Notes: a model not told the origin generated them from the letters alone. DNA of 64,000 bases from Treponema denticola (GCF_024400535.1 NZ_CP038800.1:868001-932000); one strand, 5' to 3'. Shown: positions 8,989 to 18,757, numbered from the stretch's first letter. Made by a program: numbers and translations.

Positions 8989-11900
8989 ATGCAAAAGAAA
9001 ACTCAAACAATGACCGGTAATAATGCGGCTTCTTATGTGGCCTATGCCTTTACCGATGTAGCCGCCATTTATCCGATTACACCATCGTCGGATATGGCCG
9101 AGCTTGTTGACTCATGGGCAGCCAACGGAAGAAAAAACATTTTCGGTCAAACCGTCCTTGTTTCGGAACTGGAGTCCGAGGCGGGAGCAGCCGGCTCAAT
9201 GCACGGAGCCCTTTCTGCCGGCGCCCTAGCTTCAAGTTTTACGGCCAGTCAGGGACTTTTACTTATGATACCCAACATGTACAAGATGTCCGGTGAGCTT
9301 TTACCGGGTGTTTTACATGTATCGGCGAGAGCTCTTTCGGCTCACGCCCTTTCTATTTTCGGCGATCATCAGGACGTTATGGCTTGCCGCCAAACAGGTT
9401 TCGGTATGCTCGCCTCAGGTTCGGTACAGGAAATTATCGACCTCGGCGGTATTGCCCACCTTGCAGCGATAAAGGGCCGAGTCCCCTTTCTCCACTTTTT
9501 TGACGGCTTTAGAACCAGCCATGAACTTCAAAATGTCGAGCTCATCGACTATGAAGATTTTGCAAAGATGCTTGATTGGAAGGCCTTAAACGATTGGCGT
9601 ACCACGGCAATGAATCCGGAGCATCCCTTTACCAAAGGAACAGCCCAAAACCCGGATGTTTATTTTCAGGCGGCAGAAGCCTCCAATAAATTCTATACCG
9701 ATGTTGTAGAAATAGTTGCCGATTATATGAAGCAAATTTCGGCCTTGACGGGAAGAACATACCGCCCCTTTGACTATCATGGAGCTCCCGATGCCGAACG
9801 CGTAATTATAGCTATGGGTTCTATAACCGAGACAGCCGAAGAAACCGTTGACTATCTTGTTTCCAAGGGAGAAAAGGTTGGCCTTATAAAGGTAAGACTT
9901 TACCGTCCTTTCTCGCCCAAATACCTTTTTGATGTAATGCCCAAGACGGTTAAAAAGATTGCCGTTCTTGATAGGACAAAGGAGAAAGGCGCCCTTTACG
10001 AACCTCTCCATTTGGACATACTAGGTGCATACATTGATGTGCCCAATAAACCTCTTATAGTGGGCGGAAGATACGGGCTTGCTTCTAAGGATACGACTCC
10101 CTCAATGGTAAAATCGGTATTCGACAATCTTAAAGCCGATGCTCCTAAAAACAATTTTACCGTAGGAATCGAAGACGATATAACAAATTTGAGCCTCCCC
10201 GTTTTAGAGGAAATTAAGACCGAACCCGCAGGAACAATTAGATGTAAATTCTGGGGCTTCGGCTCTGACGGAACCGTCGGAGCAAATAAGAGTGCTATCA
10301 AGATTATCGGCGACAGCACCGGTATGTATGCCCAAGCCTATTTTGCTTATGACAGTAAAAAATCGGGAGGCGTAACCATTTCTCACCTCCGCTTTGGAAA
10401 GCAGCCGATAAAATCCACATACCTTATAAGCGATGCTGACTTTATTTCCTGTTCAAAGCAGTCCTATGTTCATCAATATGATTTATTGAAGGGCTTAAAA
10501 AAAGGCGGAACCTTCTTGCTTAACTGCCTCTGGTCTGATGAAGAATTGGAAGCCAACCTTCCGGGGGAAATGAAGCGTTTTATTGCAAAAAATGAGATAA
10601 AATTTTATACAATCAATGCTACAGGTATTGCTCAGGAAATCGGTCTCGGCGGAAGAATCAATATGATTATGCAGTCTGCCTTCTTTAAACTTGCAGAAAT
10701 TATTCCCATTGAAGAAGCCGTTGAAAGTCTAAAAAAATCCATAGTCAGAGATTACGGTAAAAAAGGTGAAGACATAGTAAATATGAACTATGCCGCAGTA
10801 GAAAAGGGGGTAAGTTCTCTTCACAAGGTTGCCGTTCCTGCCGCTTGGGCAAATGCGGAGGATTCACAGATTTGCAATTCTCATCTTCCGCCCTATGTAC
10901 GCAATGTACTTATTCCTATTAACAGGCAGGAAGGCGATGCTCTAAGAGTGAGTACATTTAAAGGTGTTGAAGACGGCCGAATGCCTAACTGTACCAGCCG
11001 ATACGAAAAGCGTGGTGTTGCAGTTGAAGTTCCGCATTGGATAAAGGAAAATTGTATTCAGTGTAATCAGTGTTCTTTTGTATGTCCTCATGCTACAATC
11101 CGCCCCTTCCTTCTTAATGAAAAAGAAAGGGCTGCTAAACCTGAAGGCTTTGAAACTATAAAGGCCAACGGAAAAGGCCTTGAGGGGCTTGAGTACAGGA
11201 TGCAGGTTTCGGTTATGGATTGTACGGGCTGTTCAAACTGTGCAAATATTTGTCCTGCAAAGAATAAGGCCCTCGTTATGAAGCCCTTGGCCGAAGAAGA
11301 AGCTCAAAGCAAAAACTGGGATTATGCAGTTGACAATGTTTCTACAAAGCATGGTCTCATGGATCAGTTCTCAGTTAAGGGTAGCCAGTTTAAACAGCCT
11401 CTCTTGGAATTCCACGGAGCTTGTGCAGGCTGCGGTGAAACTGCCTATGCAACCCTTGTTACCCGCCTTTTCGGAGACCGCATGATGATAGCAAATGCTT
11501 CCGGTTGTTCTTCGATATGGGGCGGCTCTTATCCCACTGCCGGCTTTACCTATAACGAAAAAGGAAAGGGCCCGACTTGGGCAAGCTCCCTTTTTGAGGA
11601 TAATGCAAACTACGGCTACGGAATGGCCCTAGGCACCCGTAAGTTGAGGGAACAGGCCGAAGACTATATGAAGAAATTTATTGAGCTCAATGTCGGAACA
11701 GATTTTACTCCTCTCTTTAAAGAATGGATTGAAAACAAAAAAGATGTTGAAGCCAATACCTTAACCTGCGATAAGATTAAGGCCCTCTTTGATGCTCATC
11801 AGCCGCCTAGAAATACGGCCGTAAAAAATACCGATGCCGCCGATTATCTTCCGGTTCCCGAAAGCCATACCTTCAAATATGATACGGGAAATATTGAAGC

Positions 11901-12594
11901 TGACAGGCTCTTGGAATATATCTACAAGCTGAAGGACTTTATCGTCAAAAAAAGTGTCTGGTCCTTCGGAGGAGACGGATGGGCCTATGACATCGGTTAT
12001 GGCGGTCTTGACCACACCATGGCATCGGGCGAAGACTTTAATATCCTCGTATTCGATACGGAAGTTTATTCCAATACAGGAGGTCAGTCCTCAAAATCTA
12101 CACCGACGGCAGCCGTTGCAAAATTTGCGGCAGGCGGAAAGCGAATCCGTAAAAAGGATTTGGGTGCAATGCTTATGACCTACGGCTATGTCTATGTAGC
12201 TCAAGTTGCCATAGGCTCCAATATGAGCCAATTTGTAAAGGCTGTAAAAGAAGCCGAAAGCTATGACGGACCTTCAATCGTTATCTGTTATGCTCCCTGT
12301 ATCAACCACGGACTCCGCTCAGGAATGAGCAGAAGTGTCGAGCAGGAGAAAAAGGCTGTTGAAGCCGGTTACTGGCACCTATACCGCTTTGATCCCCGCT
12401 TAAAAGCCGAAGGTAAAAATCCCTTCCAGCTTGACAGCAAGGAACCGAGCGCTTCATTCCAAGACTTCATCAACTCCGAAGTCCGCTACACCTCGCTTAA
12501 AAAGACCTTCCCCGATGTTGCGGAAGTCTTATTTAAGCATGCAGAGGAGGATGCTAAGGAGAGGTATAATAGGTATAAAATGTTGAGTAATTAA
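8989..12594 (+). CDS. nifJ: Pyruvate:ferredoxin (flavodoxin) oxidoreductase, single chain
   Basis: Oxidatively decarboxylates pyruvate to acetyl-CoA and CO2, reducing ferredoxin; central to anaerobic energy metabolism. At 1201 residues it has the usual length of the one-polypeptide form. Domains in order: pyrimidine-binding TPP domain (PITPSSDMAEL near residue 26), transketolase-C-like domain, gamma domain, two 4Fe-4S clusters (CIQCNQCSFVCPHA near 688 and CTGCSNCANICPAKN near 744), then the C-terminal TPP domain with CAGCGETAY near 812 and GDGWAYDIGYGGLDH near 994. Cysteines for a third cluster are present (C812, C815 and later ones). It starts at the ATG after GGAG. It sits beside megL, which supplies a 2-oxoacid, and ends at a strong terminator. 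Confidence 0.96.
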   Translation: MQKKTQTMTGNNAASYVAYAFTDVAAIYPITPSSDMAELVDSWAANGRKNIFGQTVLVSELESEAGAAGSMHGALSAGALASSFTASQGLLLMIPNMYKMSGELLPGVLHVSARALSAHALSIFGDHQDVMACRQTGFGMLASGSVQEIIDLGGIAHLAAIKGRVPFLHFFDGFRTSHELQNVELIDYEDFAKMLDWKALNDWRTTAMNPEHPFTKGTAQNPDVYFQAAEASNKFYTDVVEIVADYMKQISALTGRTYRPFDYHGAPDAERVIIAMGSITETAEETVDYLVSKGEKVGLIKVRLYRPFSPKYLFDVMPKTVKKIAVLDRTKEKGALYEPLHLDILGAYIDVPNKPLIVGGRYGLASKDTTPSMVKSVFDNLKADAPKNNFTVGIEDDITNLSLPVLEEIKTEPAGTIRCKFWGFGSDGTVGANKSAIKIIGDSTGMYAQAYFAYDSKKSGGVTISHLRFGKQPIKSTYLISDADFISCSKQSYVHQYDLLKGLKKGGTFLLNCLWSDEELEANLPGEMKRFIAKNEIKFYTINATGIAQEIGLGGRINMIMQSAFFKLAEIIPIEEAVESLKKSIVRDYGKKGEDIVNMNYAAVEKGVSSLHKVAVPAAWANAEDSQICNSHLPPYVRNVLIPINRQEGDALRVSTFKGVEDGRMPNCTSRYEKRGVAVEVPHWIKENCIQCNQCSFVCPHATIRPFLLNEKERAAKPEGFETIKANGKGLEGLEYRMQVSVMDCTGCSNCANICPAKNKALVMKPLAEEEAQSKNWDYAVDNVSTKHGLMDQFSVKGSQFKQPLLEFHGACAGCGETAYATLVTRLFGDRMMIANASGCSSIWGGSYPTAGFTYNEKGKGPTWASSLFEDNANYGYGMALGTRKLREQAEDYMKKFIELNVGTDFTPLFKEWIENKKDVEANTLTCDKIKALFDAHQPPRNTAVKNTDAADYLPVPESHTFKYDTGNIEADRLLEYIYKLKDFIVKKSVWSFGGDGWAYDIGYGGLDHTMASGEDFNILVFDTEVYSNTGGQSSKSTPTAAVAKFAAGGKRIRKKDLGAMLMTYGYVYVAQVAIGSNMSQFVKAVKEAESYDGPSIVICYAPCINHGLRSGMSRSVEQEKKAVEAGYWHLYRFDPRLKAEGKNPFQLDSKEPSASFQDFINSEVRYTSLKKTFPDVAEVLFKHAEEDAKERYNRYKMLSN

Positions 12595-12613
12595 TTTTGA
12601 AATTAGATGACAG

Positions 12614-12655
12614 GCGGACATCCGATTCCGATAGGAAAAGGATGCCCGCTTTTTT
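12614..12655 (+). terminator. Rho-independent terminator of the oxidoreductase gene
   Basis: GCGGACATCC (12614-12623) pairs with GGATGCCCGC (12640-12649), with one mismatch, followed by six T. Confidence 0.85.
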
Positions 12656-12722
12656 AATCAATTATTTTTGATGCTTAATTCCAAGATGTTAGGGTAGGGT
12701 ATAATTAAAATTTTATTTAAAA

Positions 12723-13070
12723 TGGAGATGGGGGGAATTGAACCCCCGTCCCGAAAAGGGAAACAGAAACATCTACAGGCTTATCGGTGCGAGGCAGTTG
12801 TCGGGACCCGGTAGCAGCACCGAAAGCGTCGGATCCTTAGTGTATAAGAAGTCCTTTTTAACGTCTACACGCCGCTAAAAAGCAAGCCCCGATTGGCGTC
12901 GGAATCATGCCCCGCTCGGAGCAGTGCAAAGCAGATTCCGCGATTATGCAGCTAAGGCGTAATCGAAACTGTCGTTATTTTCGGCAGTTATAGTGTTTGC
13001 CGAATCAGGAGATCGGCACTCCGCCTGCAGCTTAAGCCTCCGTCTTTCCGGTCGAAACCGGAACATCCCC
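12723..13070 (-). ncRNA. ssrA: Transfer-messenger RNA (tmRNA), one-piece
   Basis: Rescues stalled ribosomes. On the minus strand the 5' end GGGGATG (13070-13064) pairs with the 3' end CATCTCC (12730-12724), followed by discriminator A at 12723. CCA is not encoded and must be added. The tRNA-like T arm (GGGGGTTCAATTCCCCC) and the 5' CCGGTTTCGACCGG arm are clear. The tag frame runs 12985-12944 and reads AENNDSFDYALAA then stop, with the standard ALAA degradation end. Starting at an earlier in-frame GCA would add ANTIT; 13 residues fits the tag I recall for T. denticola. Length is about 348 nt. It has its own upstream promoter. Confidence 0.97.
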
Positions 13071-13080
13071 AAGCATCATC

Positions 13081-13109
13081 AATTTACTATATTTTTGCGT
13101 AAAAGTCAA
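13081..13109 (-). promoter_or_regulatory. Sigma-70 promoter for tmRNA
   Basis: On the minus strand: TTGACT (13109-13104), 17-base spacer, TAAATT (13086-13081). The predicted start, near 13074, is almost at the mature 5' end. Confidence 0.65.
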
Positions 13110-13150
13110 TATACTTAACAAAAACTATTACTATATTGAAATGCGCAAAC

Positions 13151-14503
13151 TTATCGCCCTAAAAAATATCCTATGTCTCCCCAGAGGGCGAATATAAAAA
13201 CTACGCCGATAAAGGCTATGCCGATAAACTGAACATAGTACAGCACCTTCGGATGAATTTGCCTTCTAAAAATAAATTCGATAAAGGCAAAAAGAATTAA
13301 GCCTCCGTCCAAAATCGGAATCGGCAGTAAATTCATTATAAAAAGAGAAATAGAAATTATGCTTACAAAGTTTAAGATATCCGAAAGCCCGATTAAAAAA
13401 CCGGCCTTAAAACCTTGGGCGGCAACATCGCCCAACATGTGGGTAATGCGTACAGGGCCTGAAACGGCTTGCCTAAAGTCAACTCCCTTAAACAAAAGGC
13501 CTAAACTTTTAAATGTTAACACAAAACTCTTGTGAGTTAAAACAAAGCCGTTCACTATGCTTTTAAAAAAGCCTGTTCCGGGAATCTCTACCTTGATGTT
13601 TTTAATCTTTAGCCCAAGGTCTATTCCCTTTTCGGTTCTGATAAGGTTTACGGTTTTTGTAATCTTATTTCCGTCCCTTAAAATGCCTAATTCGGCAGTC
13701 TTTTCGCTTATACCGTCTAGGGCACGGTTTAAGTCTACAGTATTGGCAACTTCAATTCCGTTCACTTCCGTAATAAGGTCGCCTTTTTTAAGCCCTGCAA
13801 GCTCGGCAGATGAAGAAGGCTTTACACCGTCAATTTCAAGGGGAATAAAAGAATAAAAGCCTATTATGCCTGCACCGGTTTTTGGATCGAGCTTGGGTCT
13901 AAGTTTTTTTGTGAGGATTTGCCCTTCTCTTTCTATTTCCAGCGTAACTTCTTCCTTTGCTTCCGGCACAATGAGGCGCACGATGTCGGCAAATGTTTCG
14001 GTTTTTTCGCCGTTAATGCTTAAAATTACATCTCCCATCCGTAAATCAGCCTCGCGGGCGGGAGAGTCATCGGCTTCGTTATAATAGTAAACAGGAGCTA
14101 TCTTATTCGAGCTTGTGTAATAGCTTGAACCGATAGCACTTACAATAGCAAGGGCTAGAACCGCACTTATATAGTTTGCAAATGGACCGGCAAAGGCAAT
14201 TATAATCCGCTTAAAAGGATGCACCCCGTAAAGCTCTCCCTCTTTTTTCGGGATTGCAGGGAGCTTTTCTTCGATAGCTTGCTGAAAGGCCTTTTCTCCC
14301 TTCATGCCGCAATAACCGCCCATAGGAATTGCAGAAATTCTATATTCCGTGTCTCCTTTCTTTTTTTTAAAAAGAACAGGGCCCCAGCCTATCGAAAAAC
14401 TTTCGACCACAACACCGCAGAGTTTTGCGGCAATAAAATGTCCAAGCTCATGGATAAAGACCATGATGCTCAATATAATCAAACCTATTAAAATCTTAAC
14501 CAT
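13151..14503 (-). CDS. rseP: Site-2 zinc metalloprotease RseP
   Basis: Intramembrane protease that cuts membrane-anchored regulators or leftover signal peptides. At 450 residues it has the usual length. Zinc motif HELGHFIAAKL (HExxH, about residues 18-22) lies in the first span. Two PDZ domains follow (about 130-205 and 215-290), the second with a GLKKGDLITEVNG loop. The third zinc ligand is in NLLPIPILDGG (about 398-408). It is the last gene of a minus-strand run rpsB-tsf-frr-uppS-cdsA-dxr-rseP, 19 bases after dxr. This order is widely conserved and ties it to envelope biogenesis. The client in spirochaetes is not shown by sequence. Confidence 0.94.
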   Translation of the reverse strand: MVKILIGLIILSIMVFIHELGHFIAAKLCGVVVESFSIGWGPVLFKKKKGDTEYRISAIPMGGYCGMKGEKAFQQAIEEKLPAIPKKEGELYGVHPFKRIIIAFAGPFANYISAVLALAIVSAIGSSYYTSSNKIAPVYYYNEADDSPAREADLRMGDVILSINGEKTETFADIVRLIVPEAKEEVTLEIEREGQILTKKLRPKLDPKTGAGIIGFYSFIPLEIDGVKPSSSAELAGLKKGDLITEVNGIEVANTVDLNRALDGISEKTAELGILRDGNKITKTVNLIRTEKGIDLGLKIKNIKVEIPGTGFFKSIVNGFVLTHKSFVLTFKSLGLLFKGVDFRQAVSGPVRITHMLGDVAAQGFKAGFLIGLSDILNFVSIISISLFIMNLLPIPILDGGLILFAFIEFIFRRQIHPKVLYYVQFIGIAFIGVVFIFALWGDIGYFLGR

Positions 14504-14522
14504 AAATTATTCCGTTTTACTT

Positions 14523-15668
14523 TTATTGCAAGCCGTTTACTCTGTCAAGTATCCTTGCCAAAGTGACCGCTCTTGCTCTGTTTTCATAGTCATAAACTTC
14601 TTCATAAGAAGAAGGTTTCATAGTCCAATCCGAATTTAAAACTTCTTGCACAATATCGGCTAAATCCGTAAAGCCTATTTTCCCTTTTATAAAGGCATCA
14701 ACGGCTTCTTCATTTGCAACATTAAAGGCTATGGGATAGGCCCCGCCTTTTCTAGCTGCTTCAAAACCCAAAACCAGCATAGGAAAATCATCGTTTCTGG
14801 GAGGCATAAATTCCAAGTTTATAATTTGAGAAAAATCCAAGGGCCTTAAAAAGCTTTCAGGCACCTCCGGAAAACTTAAGGCATTTAAAATAGGATTTTT
14901 CATATCGGGAGGAGAAGCTTGAGCAAATATCTCTCCGTTTTTACACTGTATCATCGAATGGATTATACTTTGAGGATGAACCGTAACTTCGATTTTTTCG
15001 GGTGGAAAAGAAAATAGCTTTACAGCCTCAATCACTTCCAAAGCCTTGTTTGCAAGAGAAGCAGAATCTATCGAAATCTTTCCGCCCATCTTCCATGTCG
15101 GATGCTTTAAGGCATCTTCAAGCTTCATTGTGCTAAGCTTTTCTCTCGGCGTATTTAAAAAGGGGCCGCCTGAGGCGGTAATTATAATCTTTTCGATGTT
15201 TTCTTTTTTGTGGGCATTTATAAGCTGAAAAATTGCAGCGTGTTCCGAATCGACGGGAATTATTGTGCTTCCCGACTTTTCGGCATCTTGAAAAATTAGC
15301 TCCCCCGCCTCTACTATGGTTTCCTTGTTGGCAAGGGCCAAATCCAAGCCGCTTTTTATAACTTCTACCGAAGCCTTTAAGCCTGCCGAACCCGCTATAC
15401 CGTTTATAACGATGTCGGCCTTTGATTTTTCGAGCAGCTGTCTTACAGCTTCCGCATCTATCTCGTGTTTTAAATCGGAATTCTTTTTTTTTGTAGAAAC
15501 AAATTGCGCATCGGTAAATTCGGCTAGAAGAGTTTTTGCAAAATCCGAATTCGAATGGATCGAAAAACCGGCAAGAACAAACCTATCGGAAAATCTTCTT
15601 ATTATTTCCAGACTGTTTTTTCCGATTGAACCTCCGGCACCAAGAACGATAACCCGCTTTTTTTTCAT
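14523..15668 (-). CDS. dxr: 1-Deoxy-D-xylulose 5-phosphate reductoisomerase
   Basis: Second step of the MEP isoprenoid pathway: DXP + NADPH to 2-C-methyl-D-erythritol 4-phosphate, cytoplasmic. The chosen ATG at 15668 gives 381 residues starting MKKKRVIVLGAGGSIGKN, the NADPH-binding loop. A longer frame to 15701 would run back into cdsA and is rejected. The ATG overlaps the cdsA stop (TAATG), indicating translational coupling. Seen: ASGGPF, HPTWKMGGKISIDSASLANK (metal and substrate region) and VHPQSIIHSM. Downstream neighbour uppS-type genes use the isoprenoids made here to build the undecaprenyl carrier. Confidence 0.95.
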   Translation of the reverse strand: MKKKRVIVLGAGGSIGKNSLEIIRRFSDRFVLAGFSIHSNSDFAKTLLAEFTDAQFVSTKKKNSDLKHEIDAEAVRQLLEKSKADIVINGIAGSAGLKASVEVIKSGLDLALANKETIVEAGELIFQDAEKSGSTIIPVDSEHAAIFQLINAHKKENIEKIIITASGGPFLNTPREKLSTMKLEDALKHPTWKMGGKISIDSASLANKALEVIEAVKLFSFPPEKIEVTVHPQSIIHSMIQCKNGEIFAQASPPDMKNPILNALSFPEVPESFLRPLDFSQIINLEFMPPRNDDFPMLVLGFEAARKGGAYPIAFNVANEEAVDAFIKGKIGFTDLADIVQEVLNSDWTMKPSSYEEVYDYENRARAVTLARILDRVNGLQ

Positions 15669-16525
15669 TAAAGGCCGCCTAATAAGAGGACACAAAGACA
15701 ATAGAATACCGGAGCGGCAATGAGCAAGGAGTCAATGCTGTCAAGAATTCCGCCGCGTCCTAAAATTACCTTACCTGAATCTTTTACATCTGCTGAGCGC
15801 TTTAAAATAGATTCTATTATGTCTCCGATAATGGCAAAGAGGGCAGTAAAAAAAGCTATTATTATAAGCTCTTTTAATTTTCCATTAAGCTGTTTATTAA
15901 AAAAATAGAATGAGCCTACAGCGGCTGTGATGGAACCTATGAAGCCTCCTATAAAGCCTGCAATACTTTTTTTAGGGCTGGCCTTAATAAGGCCTCTATT
16001 GTTTTTTCCGAGTAAGATTCCGAAAAGCCATGCAAAGGAATCGCAGCCGAAGGTCATAAGATAAAATGTTATAATCAGAGCTCCTGCATTGGGAAGCCTT
16101 GAGATTGATGATAGATAAATTGAAAGTCCCCAAGGGTAAACCAGCATAAACATTCCCGTTGTAAGCCGGCCGATACTATTGGTAAAATTCCCTGAAAATG
16201 AAAAGATAATTTCCATAAACAACATGGATACTGTAACAAAGCCTAATAAAATGAGTATGTAATATTGAGGGAGCGAATATAAACCTATGAGATATGATGT
16301 TACAAGTAATATGATTCCTAAGGCTGCAAGAATTTTTTTCGGATAAGTTGGAGATTTTTGTGATAAAATATTATAAATTTCATAGTTTGCAATTAAAGCT
16401 GCAATAAATACTTCAATGTGATAAAGAAAAAAATTATAATGGGGTAAAAAATAAATAGAGATTAAAATTAAAGGCATCCCTACAAAAAATATAAGAAGCC
16501 TCTCAACAAGTTTTTGAATTTTCAT
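15668..16525 (-). CDS. cdsA: Phosphatidate cytidylyltransferase
   Basis: Makes CDP-diacylglycerol from phosphatidate and CTP, in the inner membrane. It has 285 residues with about eight spans. The C-terminal signature is recognisable as LKRSADVKDSGKVILGRGG followed by ILDSIDSLL, keeping the KR, KDSG and final D. It departs from the usual PGHGG-x-x-DR-x-D at two places (LGRGG for PGHGG, DSID for DRxD). I believe such changes occur in other spirochaetes, so I still call it functional. It is coupled to dxr by stop-start overlap and lies 31 bases after uppS in the operon. Confidence 0.9.
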   Translation of the reverse strand: MKIQKLVERLLIFFVGMPLILISIYFLPHYNFFLYHIEVFIAALIANYEIYNILSQKSPTYPKKILAALGIILLVTSYLIGLYSLPQYYILILLGFVTVSMLFMEIIFSFSGNFTNSIGRLTTGMFMLVYPWGLSIYLSSISRLPNAGALIITFYLMTFGCDSFAWLFGILLGKNNRGLIKASPKKSIAGFIGGFIGSITAAVGSFYFFNKQLNGKLKELIIIAFFTALFAIIGDIIESILKRSADVKDSGKVILGRGGILDSIDSLLIAAPVFYCLCVLLLGGL

Positions 16526-16556
16526 TTTTATTTCTTCCTTTTATTAATTTTTTTAA

Positions 16557-17240
16557 TTATGCATTTCCATATCGTCTGTTTCTTTTTTTATAATCTTCTA
16601 TTGCTGCATATAAATCTTCTACAGTCCAGTCCGGCCATAGGGTATCCGTAAAATAAAGCTCTGCATAGGCACTTTGCCAAAGCAAAAAATTGCTTAAACG
16701 CTTTTCACCGCCTGTTCTTATAAGCAAGTCTACAGGAGGAATTTTACCTGTATCTAACTTCGAATCAAAAAGCTCTTCGCTTATTGCAGGCAGCTCATCC
16801 GGGTTTATTTTCCTTATTGCCCTTATTATCTCGTTTTGAGCTCCGTAATTTATTGCAAGCACAATTGAAGTTCCCGTATAATTTGCAGTTCTAGCCTTTA
16901 CCGAGGTAATCTCATTTTGAATATCTTGAGGCAAGCCGTATAAATTGCCTATATGCTCAATGCGTATATTATTATCGGCATAAAATTTAAGCTCGGCCCT
17001 TAAGTGCTGCTTAATAAGTCCCATCAAAAAGCCTACCTCGGCCTCGGTCCGTTTCCAGTTTTCGGTAGAAAATATATAAAGCGTTATATAAGGAATTCCT
17101 AAATCGGATACGGCCTTCGTTATCCTTTTTACCGTATTAAGTCCTTCCTTATGTCCCATAGAACGGGGTAGTCCTCTTTTTTTTGCCCATCTGCCATTGC
17201 CGTCCATGACAATGGCGATATGTTTTAGCTCATCGGACAT
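16557..17240 (-). CDS. uppS: Isoprenyl (undecaprenyl) diphosphate synthase
   Basis: Cis-prenyltransferase that builds the C55 lipid carrier for peptidoglycan. It has 227 residues, usual length. The signature HIAIVMDGNGRWAKKRGL (about residues 7-24) contains the catalytic Asp13; the C-terminal DLLIRTGGEKRLSNFLLWQS and the late TLWPDW motif are intact. Its ATG follows the frr stop without a gap, so the two are probably translationally coupled. The product length (C55) is a family inference. Confidence 0.95.
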   Translation of the reverse strand: MSDELKHIAIVMDGNGRWAKKRGLPRSMGHKEGLNTVKRITKAVSDLGIPYITLYIFSTENWKRTEAEVGFLMGLIKQHLRAELKFYADNNIRIEHIGNLYGLPQDIQNEITSVKARTANYTGTSIVLAINYGAQNEIIRAIRKINPDELPAISEELFDSKLDTGKIPPVDLLIRTGGEKRLSNFLLWQSAYAELYFTDTLWPDWTVEDLYAAIEDYKKRNRRYGNA

Positions 17241-17798
17241 TTAGTTTTCCATTATTTCCTTTTCTTTTGCTTCAAGGACCTTGTTTATTTCGGCAATGTA
17301 AGCATCCGTGGATTTTTGGAAAGCATCCTCAGCTGTCTTTAACTGATCTTCGCTTATCTTTCCGTCCTTTTGTAATTTTTTTGCTTCATCAATTCCGTCA
17401 CGTCTGATATTACGCACTGAAACTCTTGAATTTTCGGCGATGGTCTTTGCCTTTTTTGCAAGGTCTTTTCTGCGGTCTTCCGTCAACGGCGGAATTGCAA
17501 TGCGTATAACCTTTCCGTCATTTGTAGGATTAACCGAAAGATCTGCTTGTAAAACAGCCTTTTCGATTTCGACCAATAAACCCTTATCCCAGGGCTGAAT
17601 TACTACAAGCCTTGCTTCGGGGATAGAAATATTTGCAAGCTGGTTAAGAGGAGTGGACTCACCATAGCAATTTACTCTTATCTTATCAAAAAGAGCGGAA
17701 GATGCCCGTCCGGTTCTCAGCATATTGAATTCTTCTTTTAATGCGGCAACCGTTTTTTTCATTTTTTCTTCACAATTTTTTTTAACTTCCTCTATCAT
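17241..17798 (-). CDS. frr: Ribosome recycling factor
   Basis: Splits post-termination ribosomes together with EF-G. It has 185 residues, standard length. Conserved LRTGRASSALFDKIRVNCYG (about residues 27-46) and the long helical RKDLAKKAKTIAENSRVSVRN RRDG region are intact. It starts at the ATG preceded by GGAGG-like GGAGGC on the minus strand. It lies between tsf and uppS; an inverted repeat sits in the 83-base gap to tsf. Confidence 0.96.
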   Translation of the reverse strand: MIEEVKKNCEEKMKKTVAALKEEFNMLRTGRASSALFDKIRVNCYGESTPLNQLANISIPEARLVVIQPWDKGLLVEIEKAVLQADLSVNPTNDGKVIRIAIPPLTEDRRKDLAKKAKTIAENSRVSVRNIRRDGIDEAKKLQKDGKISEDQLKTAEDAFQKSTDAYIAEINKVLEAKEKEIMEN

Positions 17799-17838
17799 AA
17801 TTTGCCTCCGATTACATTTTATTTTAACACATAAGAAT

Positions 17839-17869
17839 TAATGCTGCAAGGACAAGCCCCGCAGCATTA
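17839..17869 (-). terminator. Inverted repeat between tsf and frr (possible attenuator)
   Basis: TAATGCTGC (17839-17847) pairs perfectly with GCAGCATTA (17861-17869), leaving a 13-base loop. No T run follows on the minus strand, so a full terminator is unlikely; it may be a processing site or a weak attenuator. Confidence 0.4.
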
Positions 17870-17881
17870 AAATGTTTTTAT

Positions 17882-18724
17882 TTACATTCCAAGCCCTAAC
17901 TGAAAAATAACCAGTTTTGACAAGCTCAAAGAGCCGCCGGCTTCTTTGCCGACCTCGGCCATTTTCTTTGAAACGGAAAGTTTGTCATCTTTGACAAAGG
18001 CTTGTTCAAGGAAGCAGATTTCTGATAAGTGTTTTGAAATTTTTCCCTTAACAATTCCTTCTTTTACGTTATCCGGCTTATCCAACTCGGCAACCTGACC
18101 TCTAAAGATTTCTTCTTGCTCTTTGATATAGGCTGCATCTACGTCTTCTTTTTTAACATAGAGGGGCATAAAAGCGGCTGCATGTAAACAGCAGTCATAA
18201 GCAAATTCCTGTACCTCAGCCTTTTCAAAGATTTCAGGCTTATCCGACTTTAAAACTATAATAACACCGGTTTTTTTGTCGGAGTGAATATAGCGTGAAA
18301 GGTACTCGTCTGCACCGGCTTTTACGCTGATTAAGCGTGTAAGGTTCATGTTCTCGCGTACGCGGGTAGCCAAATCCAAGAGTTTATCATTGAGTTCCGG
18401 TGTAACTTCAGAAATGTCCTTATCAAAGGCCGTTTTTGCAATATCTTCTCCGACAGCGATAAAGTCCGCATTTTTTGCAACAAAGTCCGTTTCGCAAGTC
18501 ATTTCTAGCATAACGGCTTTTTTATTATCGTTTTTGATAACGATAATACCTTCGCTGGTTACTCTGTCAGCACGCTTTTCGACAGCGGCCAAACCTTTTT
18601 CTTTTAAGTATTTTTCAGCCTCTTTAGCGTCTCCGTTGCAGTGCTGTAAGGCTTTTTTGCATTCCATCATACCTGCACCGGTTTTATCGCGTAATTCTTT
18701 TACATCAGATGCTTTAATATCCAT
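17882..18724 (-). CDS. tsf: Elongation factor Ts
   Basis: Nucleotide exchange factor for EF-Tu. It has 280 residues. The N-terminal UBA-like domain with LRDKTGAGMMECKKAL (about residues 11-26) and the core signature EMTCETDFVAKN (about 73-84) are intact. It lies 33 bases after rpsB, the almost universal pairing. Confidence 0.96.
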   Translation of the reverse strand: MDIKASDVKELRDKTGAGMMECKKALQHCNGDAKEAEKYLKEKGLAAVEKRADRVTSEGIIVIKNDNKKAVMLEMTCETDFVAKNADFIAVGEDIAKTAFDKDISEVTPELNDKLLDLATRVRENMNLTRLISVKAGADEYLSRYIHSDKKTGVIIVLKSDKPEIFEKAEVQEFAYDCCLHAAAFMPLYVKKEDVDAAYIKEQEEIFRGQVAELDKPDNVKEGIVKGKISKHLSEICFLEQAFVKDDKLSVSKKMAEVGKEAGGSLSLSKLVIFQLGLGM

Positions 18725-18757
18725 AAAATTTCTCCTATAAAAACTTCTTGGTCTTAC

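Noticed and set aside
15669-15701. Longer N-terminus for Dxr
   Set aside because: It would overlap cdsA by 11 codons and precede the conserved nucleotide-binding start; the TAATG overlap gives a natural coupled start at 15668.
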